From Numidum massiliense (GTDB taxonomy: Bacteria; Bacillota; Bacilli; Thermoactinomycetales; Novibacillaceae), in assembly GCF_001375555.1 (NCBI RefSeq), contig NZ_CTDZ01000009.1, positions 372,001 through 436,000 of the forward strand: a DNA stretch of 64,000 bases. Reading direction: 5' to 3'. The stretch's first letter is position 1, and every line of letters starts with the position of its first letter. A program made the position numbers and the translations under genes. Below the pieces are notes generated by a model. It did not search any database. It saw only the letters and a program-made list of their open reading frames with translations, and had not been told where the DNA came from. Positions 42,788 through 50,573 of this stretch are shown here, in pieces.

Positions 42788-43684
42788 CTAGTTCAAATCA
42801 TTTTCAGCATCCTTCATGTTGTCTTGGAACATTGTTTCCATGTCTTTGGTGATGTTTGCGTCACCCCGTCCTTGCAGATCCTGAACATAACCGTTAAATG
42901 TTTGCTGTAAATAGCCAGCAGCTGCACCCAAAGAGAATTTTAACCCTTTGTCGTAGTCCGCGGATTCTATGTCCTCCTTAACTTCCTCAACACTGTCTTT
43001 CCAGTTTCTTGCGAACTCTCCCCAAGCAGCATCATCCATGCCGTTTTTATGTACTTCATATTCTTCTTGCAGATCGCTGTATAGCTGGTTTAAACGGTCG
43101 TAATGCTTCTTTGCTTCCTGGGATCCGGATGTGTTCTTAGGTTCCTTTTTCGATGCTTTCTTTTTGCCTTTTTCTTTTTCGGTTGGCTCAATGATGGTCG
43201 CCGTAATAATCGGCATTCCTGTTTCATCCTTACCATCATATGAACCGTACACTTTGACGCGGTCAGATTCTTTGGGCTCATATCTGACTGTCATACTGTT
43301 AACGGTATACATTCCGTTGCCGTTCTCCTCTTCAGTTGTTAGAGTGAACTTACCGAGCTTACCTTCTTCTTGAATATTGGTTATCTCGCCGACTGCGAAG
43401 ACCTTTTTTCCGTCTTCTGCATCATCGCTGTTCAACTCGACGAAATTAGCTTCGACTGCTTCTTTCTTGAGTTGCTCGTTTAACTTCTCTTGCTCTGGAT
43501 CCGGATCGTCACTTTCGTCTTCTTGCTCGCTGCTGTCGTCATCCGACCCATCGACATCTGCAGCGGTTTCGCCTGCTTCCACTTCATCGCCAGGCTCCGC
43601 TTCATCCGAAGAATCACCGCAGGCAACTAAGACTAAACTAAACACAAGGAAAATAGACAGTAACAATAGGAATGACTTTTTCAC
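42788..43684 (-). CDS. Phage-borne secreted lipoprotein (possible exclusion factor)
   Basis: 298 residues from GTG 43684, with GGAAGGAG upstream; the upstream in-frame codons are not used because the lipoprotein signal starts here: MKKSFLLLLSIFLVFSLVLV with lipobox VLVAC. A very acidic linker (about 28-75) leads to a beta domain (FAVGEITNIQEEGKLGKFTL, ESDRVKVYGSYDG) and a helical C-terminus (residues about 200-298). It is transcribed against the late genes, between lysis cassette and attR, a typical place for genes expressed in the lysogen. Superinfection exclusion is plausible but unproven. Confidence 0.75.
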   Translation of the reverse strand: MKKSFLLLLSIFLVFSLVLVACGDSSDEAEPGDEVEAGETAADVDGSDDDSSEQEDESDDPDPEQEKLNEQLKKEAVEANFVELNSDDAEDGKKVFAVGEITNIQEEGKLGKFTLTTEEENGNGMYTVNSMTVRYEPKESDRVKVYGSYDGKDETGMPIITATIIEPTEKEKGKKKASKKEPKNTSGSQEAKKHYDRLNQLYSDLQEEYEVHKNGMDDAAWGEFARNWKDSVEEVKEDIESADYDKGLKFSLGAAAGYLQQTFNGYVQDLQGRGDANITKDMETMFQDNMKDAENDLN

Positions 43685-43767
43685 TTTTTTACTCTCCTTC
43701 CTTTCAATAACACATTCCAATGTTATCATGTTCTCATATGAAAACTCAAACGCTTTCAGGATTGAAA

Positions 43768-43790
43768 CCCTCCCGCGATGATCGGGAGGG
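43768..43790. repeat. Second copy of the lipoprotein-flanking hairpin
   Basis: CCCTCCCG (43768-43775) and CGGGAGGG (43783-43790), the same 8-bp arms as 42760-42782 with a different 7-base loop. It lies on the 5' side of the lipoprotein gene. Confidence 0.85.
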
Positions 43791-43800
43791 CTGTTTCTGC

Positions 43801-43828
43801 CACCCACGAACACCCACAAAACACCCAC
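43801..43828. repeat. Three phased CACCCAC repeats
   Basis: CACCCAC occurs at 43801, 43811 and 43822, spaced 10 and 11 bp, followed by an A run. It looks like a protein-binding array on one DNA face. The rest of 43830-43939 is AT-rich with no gene. Confidence 0.5.
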
Positions 43829-43939
43829 AAAAAAATGGAATTCCTTGAATCTATTTGAATGGTGTATTTGAAAAACCGTTGATACATAAGGGTTTTATAT
43901 ACTGCATAAAACGACTTAAAAGCCGCCTTTAATCAGGAA

Positions 43940-44194
43940 TTGATGGAAGCTATGTTAGTTTTGGTCACGGTTATCTCTCCGATCACCGTCGCGTTCGTAG
44001 AGGTGCTAAAGCGTTCGTTTGGTGTACCGACCCGCCTACTGCCCCTCATAAGCCTTGCCGCGGGAGTTGTGCTCGGTCTTGCGTTTTACCCGTTCACAAG
44101 CGCAAGTGCCGACCTACGTGCATGGGCTGGCGCGCTCGCAGGATTGGCCGCTACCGGACTTTTCGAGGTAGCCTTTCAGAAACGTGAAGGTTAA
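43940..44194 (+). CDS. Second holin-like membrane protein
   Basis: 84 residues with two membrane segments (MLVLVTVISPITVAFVEVL and LLPLISLAAGVVLGLAFYPF, then WAGALAGLAATGLFEVAF). The pattern matches small phage holins. It is separated from the lysis cassette by the lipoprotein. Start codon uncertain: ATG 43943 is an alternative. Confidence 0.65.
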   Translation: MMEAMLVLVTVISPITVAFVEVLKRSFGVPTRLLPLISLAAGVVLGLAFYPFTSASADLRAWAGALAGLAATGLFEVAFQKREG

Positions 44195-44203
44195 TAAAAC
44201 AAG

Positions 44204-44232
44204 CGGGAGCGCGTATTAACCTAGCGCTCCCG
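44204..44232 (+). terminator. Hairpin after the second holin-like gene
   Basis: CGGGAGCGC (44204-44212) pairs with GCGCTCCCG (44224-44232). No clear T run follows, so termination is uncertain. Confidence 0.45.
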
Positions 44233-44252
44233 TGTGTAAAATATGTGTAAAA
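44233..44252. promoter_or_regulatory. Putative integrase arm-type sites, right
   Basis: TGTGTAAAA at 44233-44241 and 44244-44252, 11 bp apart, the same sequence and spacing as near attL. Confidence 0.6.
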
Positions 44253-44298
44253 AAGTTTCGTTTCCTATCGTTTTTGGACGTAACTTCCATAAAATAAC

Positions 44299-44343
44299 AA
44301 ACGCCCAAAACCGTTGATATAACTACGATTTCAGGCGCTTTAA
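44299..44343 (-). terminator. Phage-borne terminator-like copy next to attR
   Basis: This stretch resembles the host terminator at 5325-5369 over about 45 bases (shared AAACGCCC and CTACGATTTC, GGCG) and lies at the same distance (about 31 bp) from the att core. The stem is imperfect. On the minus strand it would follow the tRNA-Arg gene. Confidence 0.55.
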
Positions 44344-44373
44344 GGTTGGTTGATCTTGCCTAAAAAAGACCTA

Positions 44374-44388
44374 TTGGCGTCCCAGGAG
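44374..44388. repeat. attR core (15 bp)
   Basis: Identical to 5401-5415; it forms the 3' end of the tRNA-Arg gene including CCA. Confidence 0.9.
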
Positions 44389-44451
44389 AGATTCGAACTC
44401 CCGACCGACGGTTTAGAAGACCGTTGCTCTATCCGACTGAGCTACTGGGAC
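44375..44451 (-). tRNA. tRNA-Arg (anticodon TCT)
   Basis: 77 bases on the minus strand. The acceptor arms GTCCCAG and CTGGGAC, a D-arm with AGCTCAG, the anticodon loop CTTCTAA, the T-loop GTTCGAATC and an encoded CCA end are all present. It is the phage integration target and remains whole because the att core restores its 3' end. Confidence 0.95.
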
Positions 44452-44684
44452 GTATTATTACCGTACATGTCCTTCATCACAAGCAAGGACGTCATCGATA
44501 TACGCGTCGTTCACTCACATAACGCGCGCACGTCCTAAACGAATAAACGTTCTTTAGTAAACACAAGTAAACGTAAAAACGTACATTGTACAGTATACGA
44601 GATCTCCTGCCGTTCGTCAATACGCGTAAAGTCCATCTCATGTACCAGGCGGTGGATCCTCTTGCCAATTCATTCGTTTTTTCC

Positions 44685-44762
44685 CGTTATAATTTCTCGT
44701 TATAACTTCCCGTAATAAATTCTCGTAATAAATTCCCGTTATAATTTCCCGTTATAATAAAA
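44685..44762 (+). repeat. Six 13-bp tandem units carrying TATAAT-like boxes
   Basis: Units beginning CGTTATAAT or CGTAATAAA recur with an exact 13-bp period at 44685, 44698, 44711, 44724, 44737 and 44750. Three of them contain TTATAATTT/A. Confidence 0.85.
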
Positions 44763-44995
44763 AGGAGACGACAAGTGGTATGCTGCGTTCCATTGTAGAC
44801 AGCGATTCTGACAACAAACTGTGAAGAAGGGAAATGCTGGGGTCAGTCGGAGGATTTGGTTGACGCTGCACAGGACTTACAGGGGAACGGTAGCCGCGGT
44901 GACCGTTTTATGAGAAAGGTGCTTGAATTTCTTGCACCTTCCATTATAATGGAGTTTGTGTCATGGACAGTCCTTCAGTCACTACTTTGGTTCTA

Positions 44996-45023
44996 TTGTA
45001 AACAGAACAGGCTGTGTTATAAT
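44996..45023 (+). promoter_or_regulatory. Probable tig promoter
   Basis: TTGTAA (44996-45001), 16-base spacer, TATAAT (45018-45023). Confidence 0.6.
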
Positions 45024-45105
45024 AAATTGATTGTTAAGTGTTCGCTGTTTGGAAAAAGAGGATGATGCTTTTTCCGGACTTACTGTAGGAGGGAATAGTA
45101 CAATA

Positions 45106-46383
45106 ATGAACGTCCAATGGGAAAAAACGGAGAAAAACACAGGGGTTTTAACGATTGAAGTCGAAGAGGAAAAAGTTCGCGAGGCGTTAGACGTCGCCTT
45201 TAAAAAAGTGCGGACTCAAGTGAACGTTCCCGGGTTCCGCAAAGGGAAAGTACCGCGCCCGGTATTTGAGGCGCGTTTCGGCGTTGAAGCGTTGTACCAA
45301 GATGCGTTAGATTACTTATTGCCGCTGAGCTACCCCCAAGCGGTAGAAGAAGCTCGCATCGAGCCAGTCGACCAGCCGGAAATCGACGTCGAGCAGTTCG
45401 AGAAAGGCAAGCCGTTTATTTTTAAAGCGACGGTAACGGTCAAACCGGAAGTGGAACTCGGGCAATATAAGGACTTGGAAATCGAAGCGCAGGACTTCTC
45501 CGTGAAGGAAGAAGATATCGAAGCTGAGTTGAATCAAATGCGCGAGCGCGCCGCGGCGTTGGAAACGATTGAAGGGGAGGCGGCCGACGGAGATTTTGTC
45601 AAAATCGACTTTAAAGGATTTGTCGATGGCGAAGCGTTCGAAGGCGGTGAGGCGAGTGACTACAACTTGCAAATCGGCTCTGGCCAGTTCATCCCCGGTT
45701 TCGAGGAGCAGCTGATCGGCGCGAAAGCCGGCGATGAAAAAGACGTGAATGTCACTTTTCCGGAGGAGTATCACCAAGAGTCGCTGGCGGGCAAGGATGC
45801 GCTGTTTAAAGTGACCGTACACGAAGTAACGCGGAAAAACTTGCCGGAACTCGACGACGAGTTCGCCAAAGATGTGAGCGAGTTTGACACGTTAGCGGAA
45901 TTGAAAGCAGACATCGAGAAAAAAGTGCAGGAGAGAAAAGAAAAAGAGGAAGAAGACTACAAGCGTAACGCCGTCATTGACAAAGCGGTGGAAAACGCGA
46001 CCGTCGATATCCCCGAAGTGATGGTCGAGCACGAAATCGACCATGCGCTTCGCCACTTCGAACAACAATTGGCGATGCAAGGGATGAACCTCGACATGTA
46101 CAAGCAAATGCTCGGGTCGGAAGACGATGCGCTGCGCGAGCAATTTAAAGCGGACGCCGAAAAACGGGTAAAGAGCGACCTCGTGCTCGCCGCGATCGCG
46201 AAAGCGGAAAACGTCGAGGTAAGCGAGGAAGAGATCGAGAAGGAAATCGAGAAGCGCGCCGAGCTGTATAATCGTGGCGCCGACGAAATCCGCCAGTTGT
46301 TTCCCCCGGAATCGCTAAAAGGCGATCTGCAAATTCAAAAAGTGATTGAACTACTTGTATCGAACAGCCAAAATGCGGCATAA
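45106..46383 (+). CDS. tig: Trigger factor
   Basis: 425 residues from ATG 45106 (TAGGAGGG upstream; the longer in-frame start has none). N-terminal ribosome-binding signature PGFRKGKVPR, central FKBP-type peptidyl-prolyl isomerase (FKGFVDGEAFEGGEASDY, GQFIPGFEEQLIG) and C-terminal helical arms. It binds nascent chains at the ribosome exit. It heads the tig-clpP-clpX-lon protein-quality-control cluster. Confidence 0.97.
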   Translation: MNVQWEKTEKNTGVLTIEVEEEKVREALDVAFKKVRTQVNVPGFRKGKVPRPVFEARFGVEALYQDALDYLLPLSYPQAVEEARIEPVDQPEIDVEQFEKGKPFIFKATVTVKPEVELGQYKDLEIEAQDFSVKEEDIEAELNQMRERAAALETIEGEAADGDFVKIDFKGFVDGEAFEGGEASDYNLQIGSGQFIPGFEEQLIGAKAGDEKDVNVTFPEEYHQESLAGKDALFKVTVHEVTRKNLPELDDEFAKDVSEFDTLAELKADIEKKVQERKEKEEEDYKRNAVIDKAVENATVDIPEVMVEHEIDHALRHFEQQLAMQGMNLDMYKQMLGSEDDALREQFKADAEKRVKSDLVLAAIAKAENVEVSEEEIEKEIEKRAELYNRGADEIRQLFPPESLKGDLQIQKVIELLVSNSQNAA

Positions 46384-46407
46384 TGGAAGTGAGAAGTAAA
46401 AACGAAA

Positions 46408-46435
46408 AATAAGGCACGGATTCGTGCCTTATTTT
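46408..46435 (+). terminator. Terminator after tig
   Basis: AATAAGGCACG pairs with CGTGCCTTATT around a short loop, followed by a T run. It overlaps the ribosome site region of clpP. Confidence 0.8.
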
Positions 46436-46454
46436 GGCAGAGGGAGAGATGACC

Positions 46455-47039
46455 GTGACTTTAGTACCCATGGTCGTAGAACAGACTACCCGGGGAGAAC
46501 GCGCCTACGATATATATTCCCGTTTACTGAAAGACCGGATTATCTTTATCGGAACGCCGATCGACGATCAAGTCGCGAATCTCGTCGTCGCACAACTGTT
46601 GTTTTTGCAAGCTGAAGACGAAAAAAAGGATATCAACTTATACATCAACTCCCCTGGCGGTTCCATTACGGCGGGGATGGCCATATACGATACGATGCAA
46701 TACATAAAGCCCGATGTCGCTACAATTTGCATTGGGATGGCTGCGAGTATGGGTTCGTTCCTACTGGCGGCCGGTGCGAAGGGCAAGCGTTTCGCCTTGC
46801 CGAACAGCGAAATTATGATTCACCAGCCGCTGGGCGGGGTGCGCGGGCAAGCTTCGGACATTCAAATCCATTCCGAGTGGATTAAAAAGACCAAGGAAAA
46901 ACTAAATCGCATTTACGCCGAACGAACGGGGCAACCGGTGGAGAAAATAGAACGCGACACAGATCGCGACCGTTTTATGAGTGCTGGCGAAGCAAAAGCA
47001 TACGGTCTGATCGACGAGATTATGACCAATCGCTCTTAA
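46455..47039 (+). CDS. clpP: ATP-dependent Clp protease proteolytic subunit
   Basis: 194 residues. GTG 46455 is chosen because [20 protein letters not shown] then aligns exactly with known ClpP starts and AGGGAG lies 8 bases upstream; ATG 46449 is possible. Catalytic Ser in [14 protein letters not shown], His in MIHQPLGG and Asp in RDTDRDRFM are present. It pairs with ClpX, coded next. Confidence 0.96.
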   Translation: MTLVPMVVEQTTRGERAYDIYSRLLKDRIIFIGTPIDDQVANLVVAQLLFLQAEDEKKDINLYINSPGGSITAGMAIYDTMQYIKPDVATICIGMAASMGSFLLAAGAKGKRFALPNSEIMIHQPLGGVRGQASDIQIHSEWIKKTKEKLNRIYAERTGQPVEKIERDTDRDRFMSAGEAKAYGLIDEIMTNRS

Positions 47040-47161
47040 TAAAAACAATTGTTGCGCAAGTCTCACAGGGGCGGTTGTGTTTGGGTGCTCAAGAGCCATT
47101 GGGCGAATGGCTTATACAATGAGGTTATCACCCAATGATTTCTAATGAAGGGGTGATCCGG

Positions 47162-48430
47162 ATGTTTAAGTTTAACGAGGAGAAGGGGCAATTGAAATGT
47201 TCGTTTTGCGGTAAAACACAGGACCAAGTGCGCAAATTAGTGGCAGGTCCCGGCGTTTACATTTGCGACGAATGTATCGAGTTGTGCACGGAAATCGTCG
47301 AAGAAGAATTAGGACACGAAGACGAAGTCGACGTGCAAGAATTGCCTAAGCCTCAAGAAATTTGTGCGGTGCTCGACCAGTACGTCATCGGTCAAGATAA
47401 GGCGAAAAGAGCGCTATCGGTAGCGGTGTACAACCATTATAAGCGGATCAATACGATGCAAAAGAGCGACGATCTCGAGTTGCAAAAAAGCAACATCGTC
47501 ATGTTAGGGCCGACCGGGAGCGGGAAGACATTGCTCGCGCAGACGCTAGCCAAAATTTTGAACGTGCCGTTTGCGATTGCCGATGCGACGTCGCTCACCG
47601 AAGCGGGGTACGTCGGCGAAGATGTCGAGAACATTTTGCTCAAGTTAATTCAAGCGTCCGACTACGACGTGGAAAAAGCGGAACGGGGCATCATTTATAT
47701 CGACGAAATTGACAAGGTTGCCCGCAAATCGGAAAACCCGTCCATTACACGCGACGTTTCCGGTGAAGGTGTGCAGCAGGCGCTACTGAAAATCTTAGAA
47801 GGAACCGTTGCGAGTGTACCGCCGCAAGGTGGCCGCAAGCACCCACATCAAGAGTTCATTCAGATCGACACGACGAACATCCTCTTTATTTGTGGTGGGG
47901 CGTTCGACGGCATTGAATCGATCATTAAACGCCGCTTAGGTAAGCGCGTGATCGGATTCGGTTCGGACTCGCAGCAGACAGACCTCGAAAACAGTGAACT
48001 GCTGCAAAAAGTGTTGCCGGAAGACTTGCTGAAATTCGGGCTCATTCCGGAATTTGTCGGCCGATTGCCGGTCATTGCGACGCTGGAACAACTCGACGAA
48101 GACGCGCTCATCCGCATCCTGACCGAGCCGAAAAACGCGCTCGTCAAACAGTATAAAAAACTGTTGGAGATGGACGACGTCGAGCTCGAGTTTGAGCACG
48201 GGGCACTCGTGCAAATTGCCCGTGAAGCGATCAAACGCAACACAGGGGCGCGGGGGTTACGGGCGATTATTGAATCGACGATGTTGGACGTCATGTTTGA
48301 CTTGCCGTCGCGGGATGACATTACTCACTGCCTGATCCGTGAAGAAACGGTGCGCGACCGCGTCGATCCGATTTTGACGACGCGCGAAGGCGACGTCGTC
48401 GATCGCGACAAGACGGAAGAAAGTGCCTAA
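47162..48430 (+). CDS. clpX: ATP-dependent Clp protease ATPase subunit ClpX
   Basis: 422 residues from ATG 47162. The N-terminal zinc domain ([18 protein letters not shown]), Walker [12 protein letters not shown], Walker [10 protein letters not shown] and pore/ClpP-contact motifs of ClpX (GYVGEDVE; the ClpP loop lies near the IGFGSD segment) are intact. It unfolds substrates for ClpP. Confidence 0.97.
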   Translation: MFKFNEEKGQLKCSFCGKTQDQVRKLVAGPGVYICDECIELCTEIVEEELGHEDEVDVQELPKPQEICAVLDQYVIGQDKAKRALSVAVYNHYKRINTMQKSDDLELQKSNIVMLGPTGSGKTLLAQTLAKILNVPFAIADATSLTEAGYVGEDVENILLKLIQASDYDVEKAERGIIYIDEIDKVARKSENPSITRDVSGEGVQQALLKILEGTVASVPPQGGRKHPHQEFIQIDTTNILFICGGAFDGIESIIKRRLGKRVIGFGSDSQQTDLENSELLQKVLPEDLLKFGLIPEFVGRLPVIATLEQLDEDALIRILTEPKNALVKQYKKLLEMDDVELEFEHGALVQIAREAIKRNTGARGLRAIIESTMLDVMFDLPSRDDITHCLIREETVRDRVDPILTTREGDVVDRDKTEESA

Positions 48431-48524
48431 AGGAAGTCCTTGAGCAAAGGTGCTTTAAGAAGTTTAAGGACGAATCCTAGTCAATAACGATTAAACGGTA
48501 ACAGCCGTTCGACTATAGGTGTGC

Positions 48525-48552
48525 AACCGGGAGTCATTCCCGGTTTTTTATT
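48525..48552 (+). terminator. Terminator after clpX
   Basis: AACCGGGA pairs with TCCCGGTT, followed by a T run. Confidence 0.85.
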
Positions 48553-48623
48553 TTATTTGGGTTACTGAGGCTTCCTCGCGGCAATACTAAACGTACGAAT
48601 CATTTGCCCGGGAGGAACCGCTC

Positions 48624-50324
48624 ATGAACATACAGACTATTTTACTCGTTGTTAACGTGTTTTTTAGCGTGATTATCGGCATGTACTTTTGGAATATGCT
48701 AAAAAACCAACAGTCGAACAAAACAGCCGTTAACCGTGAATCGAAGAAAGAATTGGAAAAGCTCCAGCGGCTACGCAAAATATCGCTGTCTGAGCCGCTC
48801 GCGGAAAAGACGCGGCCTGCCAGCTTGCGCGACATCGTCGGGCAGGAAGAGGGTTTAAGAGCGCTCAGAGCGGCGCTGTGTGGCCCGAACCCACAGCACG
48901 TCATCATTTACGGACCACCTGGCGTCGGCAAGACGGCAGCTGCCCGCGTCGTTATGGAAGAGGCGCGTAAAAATCCGTTTTCGCCCTTTAAAGCGGACGC
49001 GAAGTTTATCGAAATCGATGCGACGACGGCTCGCTTTGACGAACGGGGGATCGCCGACCCACTCATCGGATCCGTGCACGATCCAATATATCAAGGGGCG
49101 GGTGCGATGGGGGTTGCCGGCATTCCTCAGCCGAAGCAGGGGGCAGTGACGAAAGCGCACGGCGGGCTATTGTTTATCGATGAAATAGGGGAACTGCATC
49201 CGATTCAAATGAATAAAATGTTGAAAGTATTGGAAGACCGCAAGGTATTTTTGGAAAGTGCATACTACAACTCCGAAGATGCAAACATACCGAGCCACAT
49301 CCACGACATTTTTCAAAATGGTTTACCCGCCGACTTCCGCTTGGTCGGGGCGACGACGCGAACGCCGGAAGAAATACCGCCGGCGATCCGCTCCCGTTGT
49401 TTAGAAATATTTTTCCGGGCGCTCTTGCCGAGTGAGGTTGAAAAAATCGCGCGACAAGCGGTGGAAAAATTGCGCGTTACGGCCGAGGCCGATGCGATTA
49501 GTGTCGTGCAAAAGTACGCAACGAACGGCCGTGAAGCGGTGAATATGGTGCAAATATCGTACGGCTTGGCTTTGACCGAAAATCGGCAGCACATTTCTGC
49601 TTCCGACGTCGAGTGGGTAGCGCATAACAGTCAAATTTCCCCACGTCCGGACAAAAAAATCCCTACTGCACCGCAAATCGGCCTCGTGAACGGATTAGCC
49701 GTGTACGGTCCAAACATCGGCTCGTTACTCGAAATTGAAGTGACCGCACGCAAGGTGGAAGGCATTCGCCGCGGCACGGTAAACACGACTGGCGCTGTCG
49801 ACGAAGAGACGCTCGGCGAAGGGCGCGGTGGGCGTTCTTTGCGGCGCAAAAGCCTTGCCCGCTCCTCAGTCGACAACGTCTTAACGATTCTCGAACGGCT
49901 GGGAGTCGAACCGTACCGCTACGATCTGCACATCAATTTTCCTGGCGGAATGCCTGTCGACGGGCCGTCCGCCGGCATTGCGATGGCGACCGCTATATAT
50001 TCGGCTATTAAGCAGGTGCCGATTGACAACGAAGTGGCGATGACCGGTGAAATCAGTATTCACGGGCGGGTTAAACCGATTGGCGGCGTCGTAGCGAAAG
50101 TGAACGCGGCGCTGCAGGCGGGGGCGCGCAAGGTGATTATTCCGGAAGACAACTGGCAGAGCATTTTCAAGGAAATCAAGGGCATCGAGGTCGTCCCTGT
50201 CACACAGATCGAACAAGTGTTACAGCAGGCACTCGTGACGGAAGAAAAAAGTGAGCGACAGCCGAAAGGCGCTTTGGAGCCGACCGATATTTTGACGGCT
50301 TCCCCGGCGACGCGGCAATTGTAG
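48624..50324 (+). CDS. lonB: LonB ATP-dependent protease
   Basis: 566 residues. An N-terminal membrane helix (IQTILLVVNVFFSVIIGMYF), Walker [14 protein letters not shown], Walker B LLFIDEIGEL and a Lon-type Ser-Lys protease domain (DGPSAGIAMATAI) are in order. LonB is known from spore formers, where it acts in the forespore. GGGAGG lies upstream of ATG 48624. Confidence 0.95.
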   Translation: MNIQTILLVVNVFFSVIIGMYFWNMLKNQQSNKTAVNRESKKELEKLQRLRKISLSEPLAEKTRPASLRDIVGQEEGLRALRAALCGPNPQHVIIYGPPGVGKTAAARVVMEEARKNPFSPFKADAKFIEIDATTARFDERGIADPLIGSVHDPIYQGAGAMGVAGIPQPKQGAVTKAHGGLLFIDEIGELHPIQMNKMLKVLEDRKVFLESAYYNSEDANIPSHIHDIFQNGLPADFRLVGATTRTPEEIPPAIRSRCLEIFFRALLPSEVEKIARQAVEKLRVTAEADAISVVQKYATNGREAVNMVQISYGLALTENRQHISASDVEWVAHNSQISPRPDKKIPTAPQIGLVNGLAVYGPNIGSLLEIEVTARKVEGIRRGTVNTTGAVDEETLGEGRGGRSLRRKSLARSSVDNVLTILERLGVEPYRYDLHINFPGGMPVDGPSAGIAMATAIYSAIKQVPIDNEVAMTGEISIHGRVKPIGGVVAKVNAALQAGARKVIIPEDNWQSIFKEIKGIEVVPVTQIEQVLQQALVTEEKSERQPKGALEPTDILTASPATRQL

Positions 50325-50447
50325 GATGGTGGGGGCGGAATGAATGCATTCGCCCCGCCCTTATGTAGCGGAAGCGCGAAACTCCCTCTGATGTATCTCA
50401 GGAAGTAACGTATGAAGGATGAATGGTAAATAAAAGGTTCTCTGCAG

Positions 50448-50477
50448 TTGGACAAAGTAGATCGTTTAAGATAAAAT
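50448..50477 (+). promoter_or_regulatory. Possible lonA promoter
   Basis: TTGGAC (50448-50453) and TAAAAT (50472-50477), 18 bases apart, upstream of lonA. Confidence 0.4.
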
Positions 50478-50573
50478 TTACGGAGTATTAATGTGTCGTG
50501 ATTCATACGTTCTTTTGCCTTTTTTTCAGTCTTTAGTCATTATGTCGTATGTATTAGGCGGAGGTGCCCATCG

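Larger units (their letters stand above)
5416..44373. mobile_element. Integrated HK97-type siphovirus prophage
   Basis: The interval begins with a tyrosine integrase next to attL and ends at a tRNA-Arg. It holds a complete temperate-phage gene order: lysogeny control, replication, late regulator, terminase-portal-protease-capsid, tail, and lysis. Two cargo regions (21786-23566 and 42760-43790) and one near attR (43940-44194) stand apart from the core operons. All structural genes look intact, with the tape-measure gene interrupted only by a group I intron. The element could be inducible, but that is inference. Confidence 0.95.
44452..45105 (+). other. Non-coding region between tRNA-Arg and tig
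   Basis: No convincing gene. It holds six 13-bp tandem units (44685-44762), a hairpin AAGGTGC/GCACCTT (44917-44941) and the tig promoter (44996-45023). Short open frames here have no ribosome site and odd composition. Confidence 0.6.

Noticed and set aside
44856-45065. 69-codon open frame upstream of tig
   Set aside because: No ribosome site, odd composition, and it spans the tig promoter.
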